Source of the DNA: Chrysoperla carnea
Lineage: Eukaryota; Arthropoda; Insecta; Neuroptera; Chrysopidae
Length of the DNA: 64,000 nt
Reading direction: 5' to 3'
NCBI RefSeq assembly: GCF_905475395.1
Contig: NC_058339.1
Coordinates: 22,204,001 to 22,268,000 of the forward strand
The notes under the pieces were generated by a model, which was given only the letters and a program-made list of their open reading frames with translations, was not told where the DNA came from and did not search any database. The position numbers and the translations under genes were made by a program. Below are positions 45,007 to 57,268 of the stretch, one piece after another; within the stretch, counting starts at the first letter, position 1; every line of letters begins with the position of its first letter.

Positions 45007-46233
45007 CACAAATGAAAACTACTCTCACATTAAGCTTTTAATTTATTTGAAAATCGTTTTTCTTTATTTGAGAAAAAAAAACACACCAAAATACTGTTAG
45101 AAAGCTCTTCACTCGAAGTTGTTTTGCATACAATTTTCCTAAATTAATTCACTTTGAAAGGAGCTATTTTTGTGAGGGCAACCTGTACAATGGTCCATAC
45201 GTTTAACTTACCTAAGTTTCTTAGTGCATAGTTTTTGAAATAAAAATTCTGTTTAATGCAGAAAGATTTTTTTTTTCGTACCCAAATGGCAAAATCATTA
45301 TTTACAGTAAAATGTTACTTGGATCACTATGATCCTACTACCATCTTAATTCTTATCAATTCAAAATGCAAGTTCTTTTCTAATATAGAAGTACGCTCGG
45401 TTTGCAATAACTTCTATAATTATTAAACAATAATTCTTTATGTTTGCAGAGAGTGTTTCCATTCTAGCTGATTGACATATAATATTGACAATCAAGCTGT
45501 ATTTGAAGAAAAAGTTGGATAATAGAGAATATTTAAGGAAGTTATTTTCTTGCGTTTGAAAAGATGTACCAAGCTCTAACTTTTAATGTGACTTGAATAT
45601 CACTTTATTAAAGTGGGTATTTTTTTAAAAACTCTACTGTAAAGATAGATTTTAGTATGAGTGCAATCGAGGTGTGTGTATAGCATTGCGAGCGCATACA
45701 CCTTCTTTTTCCCATCCATACCCATGGATATAAAATAATAAAAATGTAAGACGAAATTAAATAAAAGTTATGTCCCAATAGTGTCTTCATTATTTTTATA
45801 GCAGTTGTCTTCAATTTGTTAACTTTGTTTAAAAGTAAAAAAAAAAAAATATAAAATTCCAGACAAATTTTTTCTTTTCCACTTCACATTTAATTTTTAA
45901 TAGCTAAGATTAAAAAGACAATTTGTATTTTCGTGTAATGATCGTACATATATTCTTGTGAAATGAATTATTCGAATAGAAATGTTATTTTATTCGGCCT
46001 CCTCCGATAGGCCAGCAAAAATATATCATCATATTTTATCTTTGTGAACAATTTTTAGAATTTCTAAAAAAAGGTAATTTGATAAGTAAATTTTAGTAGT
46101 TAAATCATCAGTCTAAAAGACGTGTATTCATATGTTGTCTGAACCATGAAATGTAAAGATATGCCGAAAATATCGTTTTTGGACTTTCGGACTAATTACA
46201 AGAAATTTCCTATAATGGGAAGCTAATTATTGT
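45007..46233. other. Gene-free AT-rich stretch
   Basis: No supported gene or mobile element. Confidence 0.5.
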
Positions 46234-46480
46234 AAAGGGTGTTCCAATAAGAACGCCGATTTTGAATTGTGCGTCATTTGTGTCATGATTTGACATTAAA
46301 CATGATATGACCAATCGTTAGTTTGACAGCTGGAGGTTAAATAAAATGGAGCGCTAGAATATACAAAAACGAATGTTTGCGATGATAGATTTAATAATCG
46401 CGATAGAATTTGTTATAACATTAAAAAAATTCATTTTCTCTTGCATCATCTCTGTACCAATAGAGTAAAAATATGTCGTG
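46234..46480 (+). mobile_element. Degraded DNA transposon 5' end
   Basis: 'gggtgttccaataagaacgc' followed by a leader and a broken reading frame beginning near 46344 ('atggagcgctag') looks like the 5' end of a transposase-bearing element. The other terminus is not found. Confidence 0.35.
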
Positions 46481-47521
46481 TTTGAGGCAGTTAGGGAAAA
46501 GTTATTTTCATCTGGGAAGTTGTTTGGGGAATATTTGGATCATAAAGGTAGCATTCACATGAACATCTCGTATGTATATTAAGTAAAGTAAATAATCCAT
46601 ATTTAGTAAAGATTTCCATAATTCTATCCAAGTTAAATATCTGAAAATCAATGCTATAAAATTAGCATTAATTCATAATCTGATTTATACAATTTACTCG
46701 AGATATTAAGATTTTATAATTTCGGACTGATCCCATTTATGAACATAATTCGTAGCGCAAGAGCTGCGTTAGCTAAGCGAATTTCTTTAGGAATTGAAAA
46801 AATATTTTTCTTAAAATCCAATATTGCGTTTTAAGTTTTCCAAGAATTTTTATTTCGAAAAGTAAGCGTCTATACGCTTATAGATATGTATATATCTATA
46901 TAAATTTTAACGATGGTCATTTTTGATATCTATTAGGTAGGATCAACATTTGAAGAAATTTTTTCGGCAATTCGCTAAAAATGAAATTATTACTACACTT
47001 AAAATGGCATAGAATTGTAATACGAAATCATTTTACCATTATATACAATGGCTGATTTAGAAGCTCAGCGCAACGTTTAAAGAGTAATAAAATTTTACTG
47101 GATTATAATGTTCTTTTGTAAAATAATGTACATCAGAATAGTTATTTTTCCAAGTGAAGGTAATATATTTTATTATGAAAATTTAGCCTACGGTAGAATT
47201 TAATGTAAATTTTTTTTCTACGAGTTAATTATACAACAGACAATAAATGAATTTCTTAATTCTTTTGCCTGAACACTTACTTACTAATATAATGAATGTT
47301 ATATCATAGAGTGACTACCTTTGGTAAATGTATTTATTTTAATTTTAAATTAGATATTTTATCATCTCATCAGTTACCCAGAACAGCTTCTTGGGAGTGG
47401 GAAATTCAGATTTAAAATGAATAATTATAAATGTTATATTTTTTATTATGCTTTATATTATATTCATAGGAGTAGTGTGTAGATCTGGTTAATTTAAAAT
47501 TATAAAAACCATATTAATTTT
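46481..47521. other. Gene-free AT-rich stretch
   Basis: No supported gene or mobile element. Confidence 0.5.
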
Positions 47522-47590
47522 TATACCATGCCTATATGTGATATGCAAGGTATACCAGGTTTAGTCCCAAGTTTGTAACGCCTAAAAATA
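47522..47590 (-). repeat. Dispersed repeat tail
   Basis: 'ttataccatgcctatatgtg' and 'cccaagtttgtaacgc' match, in reverse complement, the end of the repeat at 62300-62690. Confidence 0.7.
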
Positions 47591-48655
47591 TTGATGCTAT
47601 GAATAAATTGAATGTAAGATTGTTTATTTGTTTATATGATCACTTTTCATGTCAAAAAGAAAAATGAATCAAATTAAATTTTGAAAAAGCACATAAAGAA
47701 GAAATAATGATGTAACGTCTTAATAATGGCTGTAATAAATTTTATTTTTCTCAGATATTTTTATGAAAAAATAGCAAAATTAGACTATATTATTTAATAT
47801 TTTGGGAATTTTAAAAATATCTTCCCAATTACAAATACAGACAACGACTTTGACTCAACGAGATCAACTTTCGTTCAAAAGAATAAAAAAATTGAATAAA
47901 AAAATAATCTAAAGTGTGTGATAAGCCTGCCCTGACTATGAAACATAAAGATTTGTTTAAAATTTCGATTTGGATTTTTGAACCTACTACAAGAACTTCC
48001 CTACGGGAAGTTGAAAAATCACTTATTTGAGTTATTGGATTATTTGAGCTAGAAACAAATCTTTTCTTTTCTGAATAAGCTATAAATTAAGAAAATCTTA
48101 TAACAGAAAGTTTAAAATACAATTTTTAAATTAGATAAAAAGCACAAGTTTGAAATAATCTTCTAAATATATATATGAAATTATAATGTAATGAAACTAT
48201 TTGAAATCATTTAATGTTTGTTGAGAGTCAACAAAATATGCTCGTATTGACTTGATTCTCAAGCTCGACCTGGTTCTTTGCTTCGTTTTTTTTTAATTTT
48301 TTTAAACGTCCATATCATTCCATAAAAGAAAAAAACTATTATCTAAAAAAGAAAATTTTTACGTGTTTTGGCTCATGAAAATTCATTGTTCATGTTGTTT
48401 CATTGTACGAACTACGAGCGTCCTGAGTGGTGTGATATAAAAATTGATTATAAAATAAAACGAATCTTTGAAATACTTTGACAATAGCAACAATAGTAGA
48501 AATGATTGTTAATTCAATTGCATATCATTTGAAATAGTTTTCATTCTTATATCAATAGTGTTCGTGTATGTTCTTAGAAAAATTGTGGAATAGAAGTTTA
48601 TAAGAAAAATCATCAAAATGTCGTGTGTCCAATTCACTTCATATATACAATGGAA
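47591..48655. other. Gene-free AT-rich stretch
   Basis: No supported gene or mobile element. Confidence 0.5.
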
Positions 48656-48776
48656 GAGTCAGGCTAAAAAAAATTCGTTGAATTGACTAAAGCTGATCAT
48701 TTGAGGTTTGGATACTATAACCAATCCTCAAATTGTCAGCTTTAGTAAATTCAACGAAGTTTTTTTGGCCTGGCTC
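48656..48776. ncRNA. Long hairpin, miRNA-precursor-like or tiny MITE
   Basis: The two arms, starting 'gagtcaggctaaaaaaaa' and ending 'ttttttggcctggctc', pair over about 55 nt with few mismatches around a loop of about 10 nt ('atactataa'). The size and shape fit a miRNA precursor. A solo short inverted-repeat MITE would look the same. There is no expression evidence in sequence alone. Confidence 0.4.
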
Positions 48777-49014
48777 TTAATGCAATATATCTGTTACTTT
48801 CAACTTTCAAGCCTACCATATTTTTTTCCTTTTTTATTTATTTTTATTTATTTCGAATATTATTTTGATTATTTATTTAGAATATCAAAATTGTTTACAA
48901 CTGATATTTAATAAAAATACTTCAATAATATTAATAAAACTAAGAAAAAATAAATCCAAGAAAATGTGTTGAAAACTTTAAGAATAAGCAAATAAATAGA
49001 AGTATTGCTATTAA

Positions 49015-49751
49015 TCTATTTATATATTATAAATGCGAAAGTAACAGTTGGCTGATAAGTCCCCGGTCTGACACATAGATGGCGTCGCTAGTATTAAATG
49101 CATATTATTTTTATATAGTACCAACCTTCAAATGATTCGTGTCAAAATTTGACGTCTGTAAGTCAATTAGTTTGTGAGATAGAGCGTCTTTTGTGAAGCA
49201 ACTTTTGTTATTGTGAAAAAAATGGAAAAAAAGGAATTTCGTGTTTTGATAAAATACTGTTTTCTGAAGGGGTTTTCTGAAGGGAAGCAACCTATTAAGC
49301 ATGTTTGTTTGTTTGCTTGTTTGTTTGTTTGTTTGTTACGCTTTCACGCTAAAACTAGCGAATGGCTTTAATAAAACTGTACAGCAATATAGCTCATACT
49401 TTAGAATAACACATGAGCTATAATTTATAAAGATATATTAATAAAAAATATAAAAAAATTTAAAAACTAATTTAATTTGACATTACCATAAATTACAGAT
49501 TTCTGTAAAAATAGTCATTTGACATTACCATAAATTACAGATTTCTGTAAAAATAATGCATATAAAATATTTCACAGTCATCTTTTCTGATATACTCAAT
49601 GAATAACTACGATTATTATACATTTAATAAATAGAAAACCATACATATATTTCACTTGTGTAAAACAATCTTACCATTATTTTGAGTGTTATAGAAAATC
49701 TTTTTCAATCGTTACTTTTAAACCCAGCGAAGCGGGTGGGTATCACTCTAG
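49015..49751 (+). mobile_element. Non-autonomous Helitron-like element, copy D
   Basis: Starts TCTATTTATATATTATAAATG after an A and ends with 'gcgaagcgggtggg' and CTAG followed by T. It has the same internal tandem duplication as copy A ('gacattaccataaattaca' twice) and is interrupted at 49044-49298 by a mariner fragment. Confidence 0.6.
49044..49298 (+). mobile_element. mariner 5' fragment nested in Helitron-like copy D
   Basis: Begins 'agttggctgataagtccccg', a mariner-type inverted terminus, followed by a leader and a start codon at about 49222. The first codons give 'MEKKEFRVLIKYCF', which is the N-terminus of mariner transposases. The frame then runs into Helitron sequence. No 3' terminus is found, so this is a deletion derivative. 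Confidence 0.75.
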
Positions 49752-52700
49752 TATAATATAAATAAATAAAATAATTTATTTGAATTATTTAACAAATGGT
49801 GGTAAAATTTTCGAAGATAGCATGCTTAAAAGTTGATACATTAATAACTTAAGTACATTGAATTCTTACCATAGAAAAGTTTTCATGAAAATTATTATTA
49901 AGGGGGGCTTTTTATTCTTGTCTTTGGTATGTCTGAATAATATCAATATATGCATCAATAAAAAATATGCGCTGCTGCTTTTCAAAATGCTTAGTACCAT
50001 TAAACATTTTATAATATAATAATTGTAAAGATGATAGACTTTCAGCGAATATATGACAAAGTAAATTTTATTGAGATAATAAAGCAAACTAAGTATCTAC
50101 TCGTTTCTACTAGGATGTACATGAATTTAAATTACGAAAATTTTGCTACAATCAAAGCATACCACTTTCACTTTCAAAATATTCCACATAAATATGAAAC
50201 ATAAAAGCTATAAATATAAAAATTGATGTAAAAAAATAAGCTTTGAAAGTAAAAAAAAAGTGAAAAAAGTGTGTTAAGTGTTTTATTTATTGTTTCCGTC
50301 ATAACCGCACATTTATGCCAAAACGTTAAACACAAACGTATATAAGTACCTTACTGCTACGTTTTGTTTTTTTGTTTTTAAATGATGACGACAATATGTC
50401 ATGTCATAATTTTTTAAATTTTACCCTCATTCAAGTTCACAAAATATGTATGTGAAATATGTATGTCTGTACACTTCAATTAAACAAAATGGAAACATGA
50501 AACTATTTCGAACTAGGTTTAATTTTTTGGCTAAGACTGAAACTGTAATATTGATAAGAATAGGATTGTAAAGTCATCGTATGAAAGAAAAATTGACTAT
50601 TCTTACTTATAAAAGCTATATGAAACTTTCAAGAGTGCAAGTTTGGTCGAAATTTGACTTAATCATGCTTAGTCGTATCCACGAAAATTTTTGTAAATAG
50701 GACGTCCTCTTTCATGTGGCGCGGAAACTTTTTGATCACACAAGCTTCACGGTTATGGATTTCCTTTTTTTTTGTAATTCTAGTAGGAAGATTAATTAAA
50801 TAATATAAGTACGTCACAAGAATGTATATAATAAGGACATAAAACTCTTATGCCGAGCTATAAGCGGCAAGGCATTGAAAACAATAGGCAGCCTGATGCG
50901 CAGTACAAAGTACGCAACAACCGAGAGGACTAGACGCCGACCAGGTAGGCAACCTTTTACCTGTTACCATCTCCACTCGAGTTTTACGTACTTTACCTAA
51001 TACGTATGTTCTTGGTATGTCATCATTTAGCGATAGAAATTTATCTATATGCTACTGTGCCTTTACAAATTATTGTACCTTGAAAAAGTAAGTTCAAAAA
51101 TAGATAAAAATTGAAAAATCTTTTGGTAAAAAAATTGCGCCTTATGAAAATATCCAATGAACATCGATCAGGTCAAGTAGTTTCAACATTACAGGTGGTT
51201 AGAATAAATTTACCATAAGAAATAATAATGATTCCAATTGTAAAAAACCGAACATTAATATCGGTCGGAGGTGCCCACATATTTCTTGGCAGATAAATAA
51301 AGAATTAATCGAATAAAAAACATAGTTTTTCACCTATGAACTCAGACGGCATCAATTATTTTCGAATACAGCATACTTACCATACCATTCATATGTGCTA
51401 CTCAGAATGCAATGTAGCAGGGATGGATTGATGGTGTAGAACAATTGAGGGTGATGGGTGTTTTTGGTATGTATTAGATGGTATGTTACTAGTAGTAGTA
51501 TAAACCCATCAATTGAAAGATGTGTTTTGTACATATATAACTAAACCATACGTAGATAAATTTAACAACATTCATAATTTGTAACAAGAAAATAAATGAA
51601 CGGCTAAAGAGACAATATAATTTATATTTGTTATCTTCATAGCTCATACTATCACTACTCAGTGTCAGTATGTGTACGAAATGTAGTCAGATATATAGGC
51701 AACATATATCTGGTGTTTCATTTAAACAGTCTATCTGAAATTTGCTTTAACGAAGGGTTTTTGAGAAAAAATTACCCAAACAAAATTTTATTTATCTACA
51801 AGGAAGAAGACATCTCACTGAAGCAATAAATTTGGCCTAAATTTTAAAAAAAATCGTGCACATGAAGGATATAAGATGTTATTCCCGCTTTTTCCTGTCT
51901 ACGTGGTATTTTTCTTATTCATTTATCAAATGTAACGATTTACTCTTCATCTTATCGTGGCTGGGCTATGACGAAAAATAGACTCACAGTCCAAAAAGAC
52001 ACAGCTTAGGAAAAAACCTGCTAGAAAAATAATACCTTGTATTATTTAATCTTGTTCATTATGTAATTTGTATGTTATATCTGTAATAAAATTGCCTGTA
52101 AATAAAAATAAAGTAAAGTATCACTTATGTAATTTCTCTAGCCAGTTTTTAGCCATGGGTATCGCATTATAATTTCTGGTAAATTTATTTACGTAAAAAT
52201 GTTTCCAACAACAGTTGTTGGTTATGATTTAAGGAATCTGATTTAATATATTCGTTATTTTATAATCTCCGTTATGAGCATGAGCTGATTTTTAAACAAT
52301 TTTTCAAGTTATGGTTAAATTCAAGATCATCATTTCTACACCATTCTTGAAAATAGGACGCCTGGTAAATATGATGTTATAAAAATATACTAAATGTTTT
52401 TGTGTACCTATGTCGACTAAGCTGGAACCATTTAAGGATCGCATCTTAATCTGACATACATGTCAATTTACTGGAAGTTCCATACTCAATTCTCGAAGTT
52501 GATGATTGCAGATTGATAGTTTTTGGCTGATACTGTATTATTTGTTTAAAATAGTTTCAGCTCTTTGTTGTACTTGTAGAGATACTATGTGACGTACTTG
52601 AAATGGGTATAGTTGTAGTGTGAAATATTTGTCTCCGACAAAGATATCTGAATTTTGTCTCACAGGAATGTGAGTTTAATAATTATTTACATATAGTATC

Positions 52701-54409
52701 GATCACTAACGTAAACATTGTACTCATAACTGGCATGTTTAATTAATTTTCGGAATAATCAGGTTTTATTTTACTGTTATATTTCTATTTACATATACAT
52801 CTACTCACTGAGCTGAATATTTAGAAAATGCATATGGGTAAAACATTCTGTAATTATTTATATTACCTAAACTATAGACATTGCAAAGAGCATAAAATTC
52901 ACATGCAAATAACTATTAATTGCTAATATCTTCAATTTAAACGTAAATATTTTTAATTTAAACTTAGACTGAAAATTGAATAAATGGGATTATAAAAAGT
53001 GGACTAAGCAAAGAAAATTGGAAATTCCATTTCTTCAATCCCCTTACCGCAACAAGTAAATATTTCTTGAGTCAACGATCTCAATACTTGAATCAAGAAA
53101 ATAAGTATTTGACTCCTTAATTTTTTTTTAAATTTCATTTTCATTTAACAAGAATTTATCTATTATATTAAGTCAAAGAAGTATTAATTTGAGTAATTTC
53201 AATCACTGGTCTAAGTACGGATTAATGAGTGCAAAATCAAGCCAAGTAGAGTGAGTTCGGTGACAAAAAAAAGCGAAGCAAAGAAACTTATGAGCTTAAT
53301 AAATACTTGATCAAGGCCTTGCAATAGAAACCTGACCTTATATCAAGCTAGATGAGCTATTACCTTGCTATGGAAAACAATGTATTAGATACATTCCCAG
53401 ATATTTTTATGCAAAATTGTATATAGATAGTATAGAGGGAATTTAGGAGAGATTTTTGATGGGTAATTTTTTGGAGGGGGAAATTTTTGGAAGTTTTAAC
53501 TATGGAAATGGTGGATGTAACGGAGGATGTTTATAAAGGATAGGTTAATTAAAATTGCAGACTGTTTACCAATTTTTAAAAAAGTGTTCAGATACAATAC
53601 TTAATGATATTAGGAAACTAAATTTAAAGCCATCTGGTTAGTTACAATAATTATAAAGTTTGTAATAATATTGTTGCGTCATACATTTTAATTAAAAAAA
53701 AAAAAAAATTATACAAAAATGTTGTTAACAGTATTGTGGATGACATAGTTTATTAAAGTTTTCTTCTTGAAGCCATAAAATAGTTTATGCCAAATAAAAA
53801 TATTAAAAAAAACACAACTCCTGGCTGTGTTGCCTATTGTGTAACGTTAACTGTTGTAACAACAAAAGCATTGTAGAAACCTACTAAAAATATTATTTTT
53901 TTAAAAGCTTGTATTACAAAAATATTATGAGGATGTTATGTAACGAATTTGTATGCTATATATCATACTTCCATGATTCTTTATTATAAGATGTCAATCA
54001 TCTTATATCTGATTGTGTTTAAAACTAAAATTTTCGAAAACATTTATTCTGGTAAGTAATTTCAAAGAGTTCTAAATCTTTAATGAAAAAAAGTTATTTT
54101 ACAAGAAAATATTTACTACAAAATTGGTCTTTAGGTTTTGGAGGTGTTGGAATGGATTTTCCGAAGCAAATCTTTTGCTTTAATGAAAATATTCTCTTGT
54201 ACTTTTCTTCGTAATTGTGCACAAAGCTTGACGAACTTCAGTATGTAAATTACCTACACTTGTGTTTGTTGCATCCAGAAAGCTTACGGAGATATTCATC
54301 AAAGCTTACGAAAAATAAATTTAAAGTTATCTTGAAGTAATTGTCTGATGTAAACGATCTTCAAATGCCTCTTAAAATATATATTGGGCGTTTTGCTGAA
54401 ATTAAAGGA
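49752..54409. other. Gene-free AT-rich stretch
   Basis: The longest featureless part of the right flank. Open frames of 60-73 codons are low-complexity. I see no exon series and no recognised repeat with defined ends. Confidence 0.5.
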
Positions 54410-54417
54410 TCCTAAAT

Positions 54418-54657
54418 CAGGCATGGGCGAGTTATTTTAAGTCGAAGTCACCATTGTTATAACTTTATTGTGTGTCTCAAACAAGTCCCCATTACTCATA
54501 GAAGAGGGAGCGAGACAGATATACTCTTCTATCTGACCATACGACTTGTCTTTCTGTCTTACACGGATTTTACGTTGTCACTGGTTAGGCTTTCTTACTC
54601 GTATATGTTAAGTTTCGAGTCTTAGGGACTTCTGTAAGTCACGTTTGCCCACGCCTG
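54418..54657. mobile_element. hAT-type MITE, second family member
   Basis: Starts 'caggcatgggcga' and ends 'tttgcccacgcctg'. It is flanked by an imperfect 8-bp duplication (TCCTAAAT and CTCTAAAT). Internally it is collinear with 13806-14099 but about 54 bp shorter. Confidence 0.8.
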
Positions 54658-55097
54658 CTCTAAATGGCCTCTTAAAAGTGTTAAATTATTTTTATATTTG
54701 AGGGCAATAATAACATAAGTCAATAAAAAGTATTAATATTATGAAATCCGTAAAATATGATAAAAATTTTGCGTTAAATATTGTTATCTCGAATGAAATG
54801 GCTCCTTATCATTTTGAATAGAAGCAAATAATGATAGTGTATTTGGTTTTATAATAAGAACTTGTAATGTTGTTACCATAAGGATTCTTAAATCGAATTT
54901 GATTCTCCAGAGAGACCAGCTAAAGTAAATGTGTTTGTTGACACCATTTCCATCCTGATATAGCTTATTAAGATGTGTATAAAATAAAGAATGGTATCTT
55001 ACCATATATATTACATAATATACTGTAATGGAAGTACACAAAATACAACCACATATTTATAACTTTAAATAATAAGCTATGTAATACATTTTTTTAA

Positions 55098-55101
<4 letters not shown>

Positions 55102-55161
<60 letters not shown>
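55102..55161. repeat. (TA)n microsatellite
   Basis: About 29 perfect TA dinucleotides. Confidence 0.95.
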
Positions 55162-55162
<1 letters not shown>

Positions 55163-55869
55163 CGTGACACTGTTGTACCTTGGCTTACAATTTACATTTA
55201 TAAGGTTTATAATTTAAAGCAATTTTCATGTAGGTGTGCCCTTCACATCATCAAATTCCCAAAATATGAAAAGAAAATAAAACTAAAATATTTTTAAAAT
55301 TAAAACTTTTTCGTAGATCATAATCTTTTATAACTGCCTGAAACACTGTAATATTAATCATTAAATTGTTACAAAGATGTCTTGCTGGGAGGGTAAACAC
55401 GCGCTTTCTCTGTATAAAGTACTAGGCTCCATGCGTTTGTGAAAATTCATAAAATGATTATCGTAAATATTTTTGCTAATACAAGTTTCATTGAAAAAAT
55501 GATCAGGGGATAAATTATTGATTTTTTACAACTTTCAAGTTTAATTTTTGAAGGAGAACTTCTGTATAAGTAAGGAGTTAGACGATATACATTTTATGAA
55601 CAATTAATAATATTTGGTAGGATGGGATATTGTGACTTCGCGTTATCAACATGCTATGAATATCGGTACAGAAATACTACCCTTTGGTAACTTTACATTT
55701 CTGTTCTTAAATGGTGTTTTACTCCTTCCATAAACGCATGAATTTCTATTTTCTATGCTCCGTTTTTTGTCATTATTTTTTGAAATTGTGAAGTAAATAA
55801 GTGAAATTTCCAAAATTAAAAAAACTTAGAAGAATTTCTAATAAATTACCTTGCAAACGGCACAAATCA

Positions 55870-56140
55870 GAATCGATTCATCCCTACGATGCTTACACAG
55901 TAAATAAAAGGTTCTGCAATTCAGAGAAATCTACAATTCATGGCCACCGGTTCTGATGCACTCAATGAGTCAAGACTATATTACAATTGAAATTGTTAAT
56001 AAAAATCTGTAAAACAATCCCTACCCCTATTTCGAGTGTTATGGAAAGGTTTAAAGTGACCTCGAGATAGGTGAAGGCTATAACGCGGTGGTCTTTACTT
56101 TTATGCCCAGTGAGGCGGGTATCAAGCGGGCGAGAATCAA
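55870..56140 (+). mobile_element. Helitron-like remnant, copy E
   Basis: Collinear with the 3' half of copies A-D ('actcaatgagt', 'taaaacaatccctacccct', 'cccagtgaggcgggtatca'). Both termini are lost. Confidence 0.5.
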
Positions 56141-56739
56141 GCATGATCAAATGTATCTTTATAAATTATTGTTCATGTGTTACTCTGCTTTATCAGCTCA
56201 TTGTGAGAAAACTAGCAATCGATATAAAATCATAAAATAATTAACAGTAAGTCCTTCTATCAGCTCCATAAATACCATATAATAAATTGAGGTGGTCTCA
56301 AAATTCCAATCTACCTCCCTATTAAATTGAATTCAAGATATATTTTCCAAAGGTACGACAAATATCCCTATATATGCATATACATTGTATTTTGTATAAG
56401 TTTTCAGTATACACAGATGAATTTATTTAAATAAATTACACAATTTAATCATAAAAGATATTATTTATTTTACTTTAAACAATCTGAAATGATATATTTG
56501 AAATAATTTGTATTATTTTTTTTTATTATATCATATGAAGTGGAAAATCATAATATTTGTTTTCTTTTTGACGTGGAGAAACATCATTTTTTGTTAAAAT
56601 TTTTATGTATGCATTGGTTGGTTGGTAATGTTGTTTGTTGTATAGTGTCAATCATTGCTTTTCTCATTATATAAAAACTTTATATTTTGAAAAGGGTTTT
56701 AGATTTCTTCTATATATGAATGTGTTACATAATATACAT

Positions 56740-57268
56740 AAACGGGGAGCTCGTGGCAGAGAAATTGCACTTACTCGGATTTTGAAATTTCGCATATGAA
56801 TCAATGCTATTTAACGATGGGTACAATATGAACTAGGTGTGTCAGCGTTTATTGTGGAAGAAGTATCTCTTATATTTTTAATAATAACAAGTATTATTGC
56901 ACTTTAATGTAAATTAATTTTTAAGAGACCATTTTATTGCAAATTATATCTATTTTCAGGAAAATTACCCGTGGCAGCTCTTTTTGTGGCAGAAAGGTCT
57001 CTCACACCGATTTTTGATATACAAAGCCAATAAAATTTTGTCCTTATCGCGGAAATATTTTTTTTAATTTGTTCGATTTGAGTTCCACTTTCGATGAGGG
57101 CTATCTTGGTGTGACAGCCCTAAACTTAAAATATCTATCACACCAGTAAAAAATAAAAAAATCCTGGCATACCGAGTCCATATTGTATCTACTATGAAGT
57201 AGTATTGATTAATATGCGAAATTTCGAAATCCGTGTAAGTGTAGTTTTACTGTTACGGGCTCCAGGGT
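56740..57268. mobile_element. MITE with ~65-bp inverted ends
   Basis: The left end ('gggagctcgtggcagagaaa' on) pairs with the complement of the right end ('tactgttacgggctcc'). Both contain 'gaaatttcgcatat' or its complement. About 530 bp, noncoding. No clear target duplication. Confidence 0.65.

Noticed and set aside
50860..51000. Possible LINE coding remnant with KALKTIGSLM-like translation
   Set aside because: Too short and without RT or endonuclease motifs to assign.
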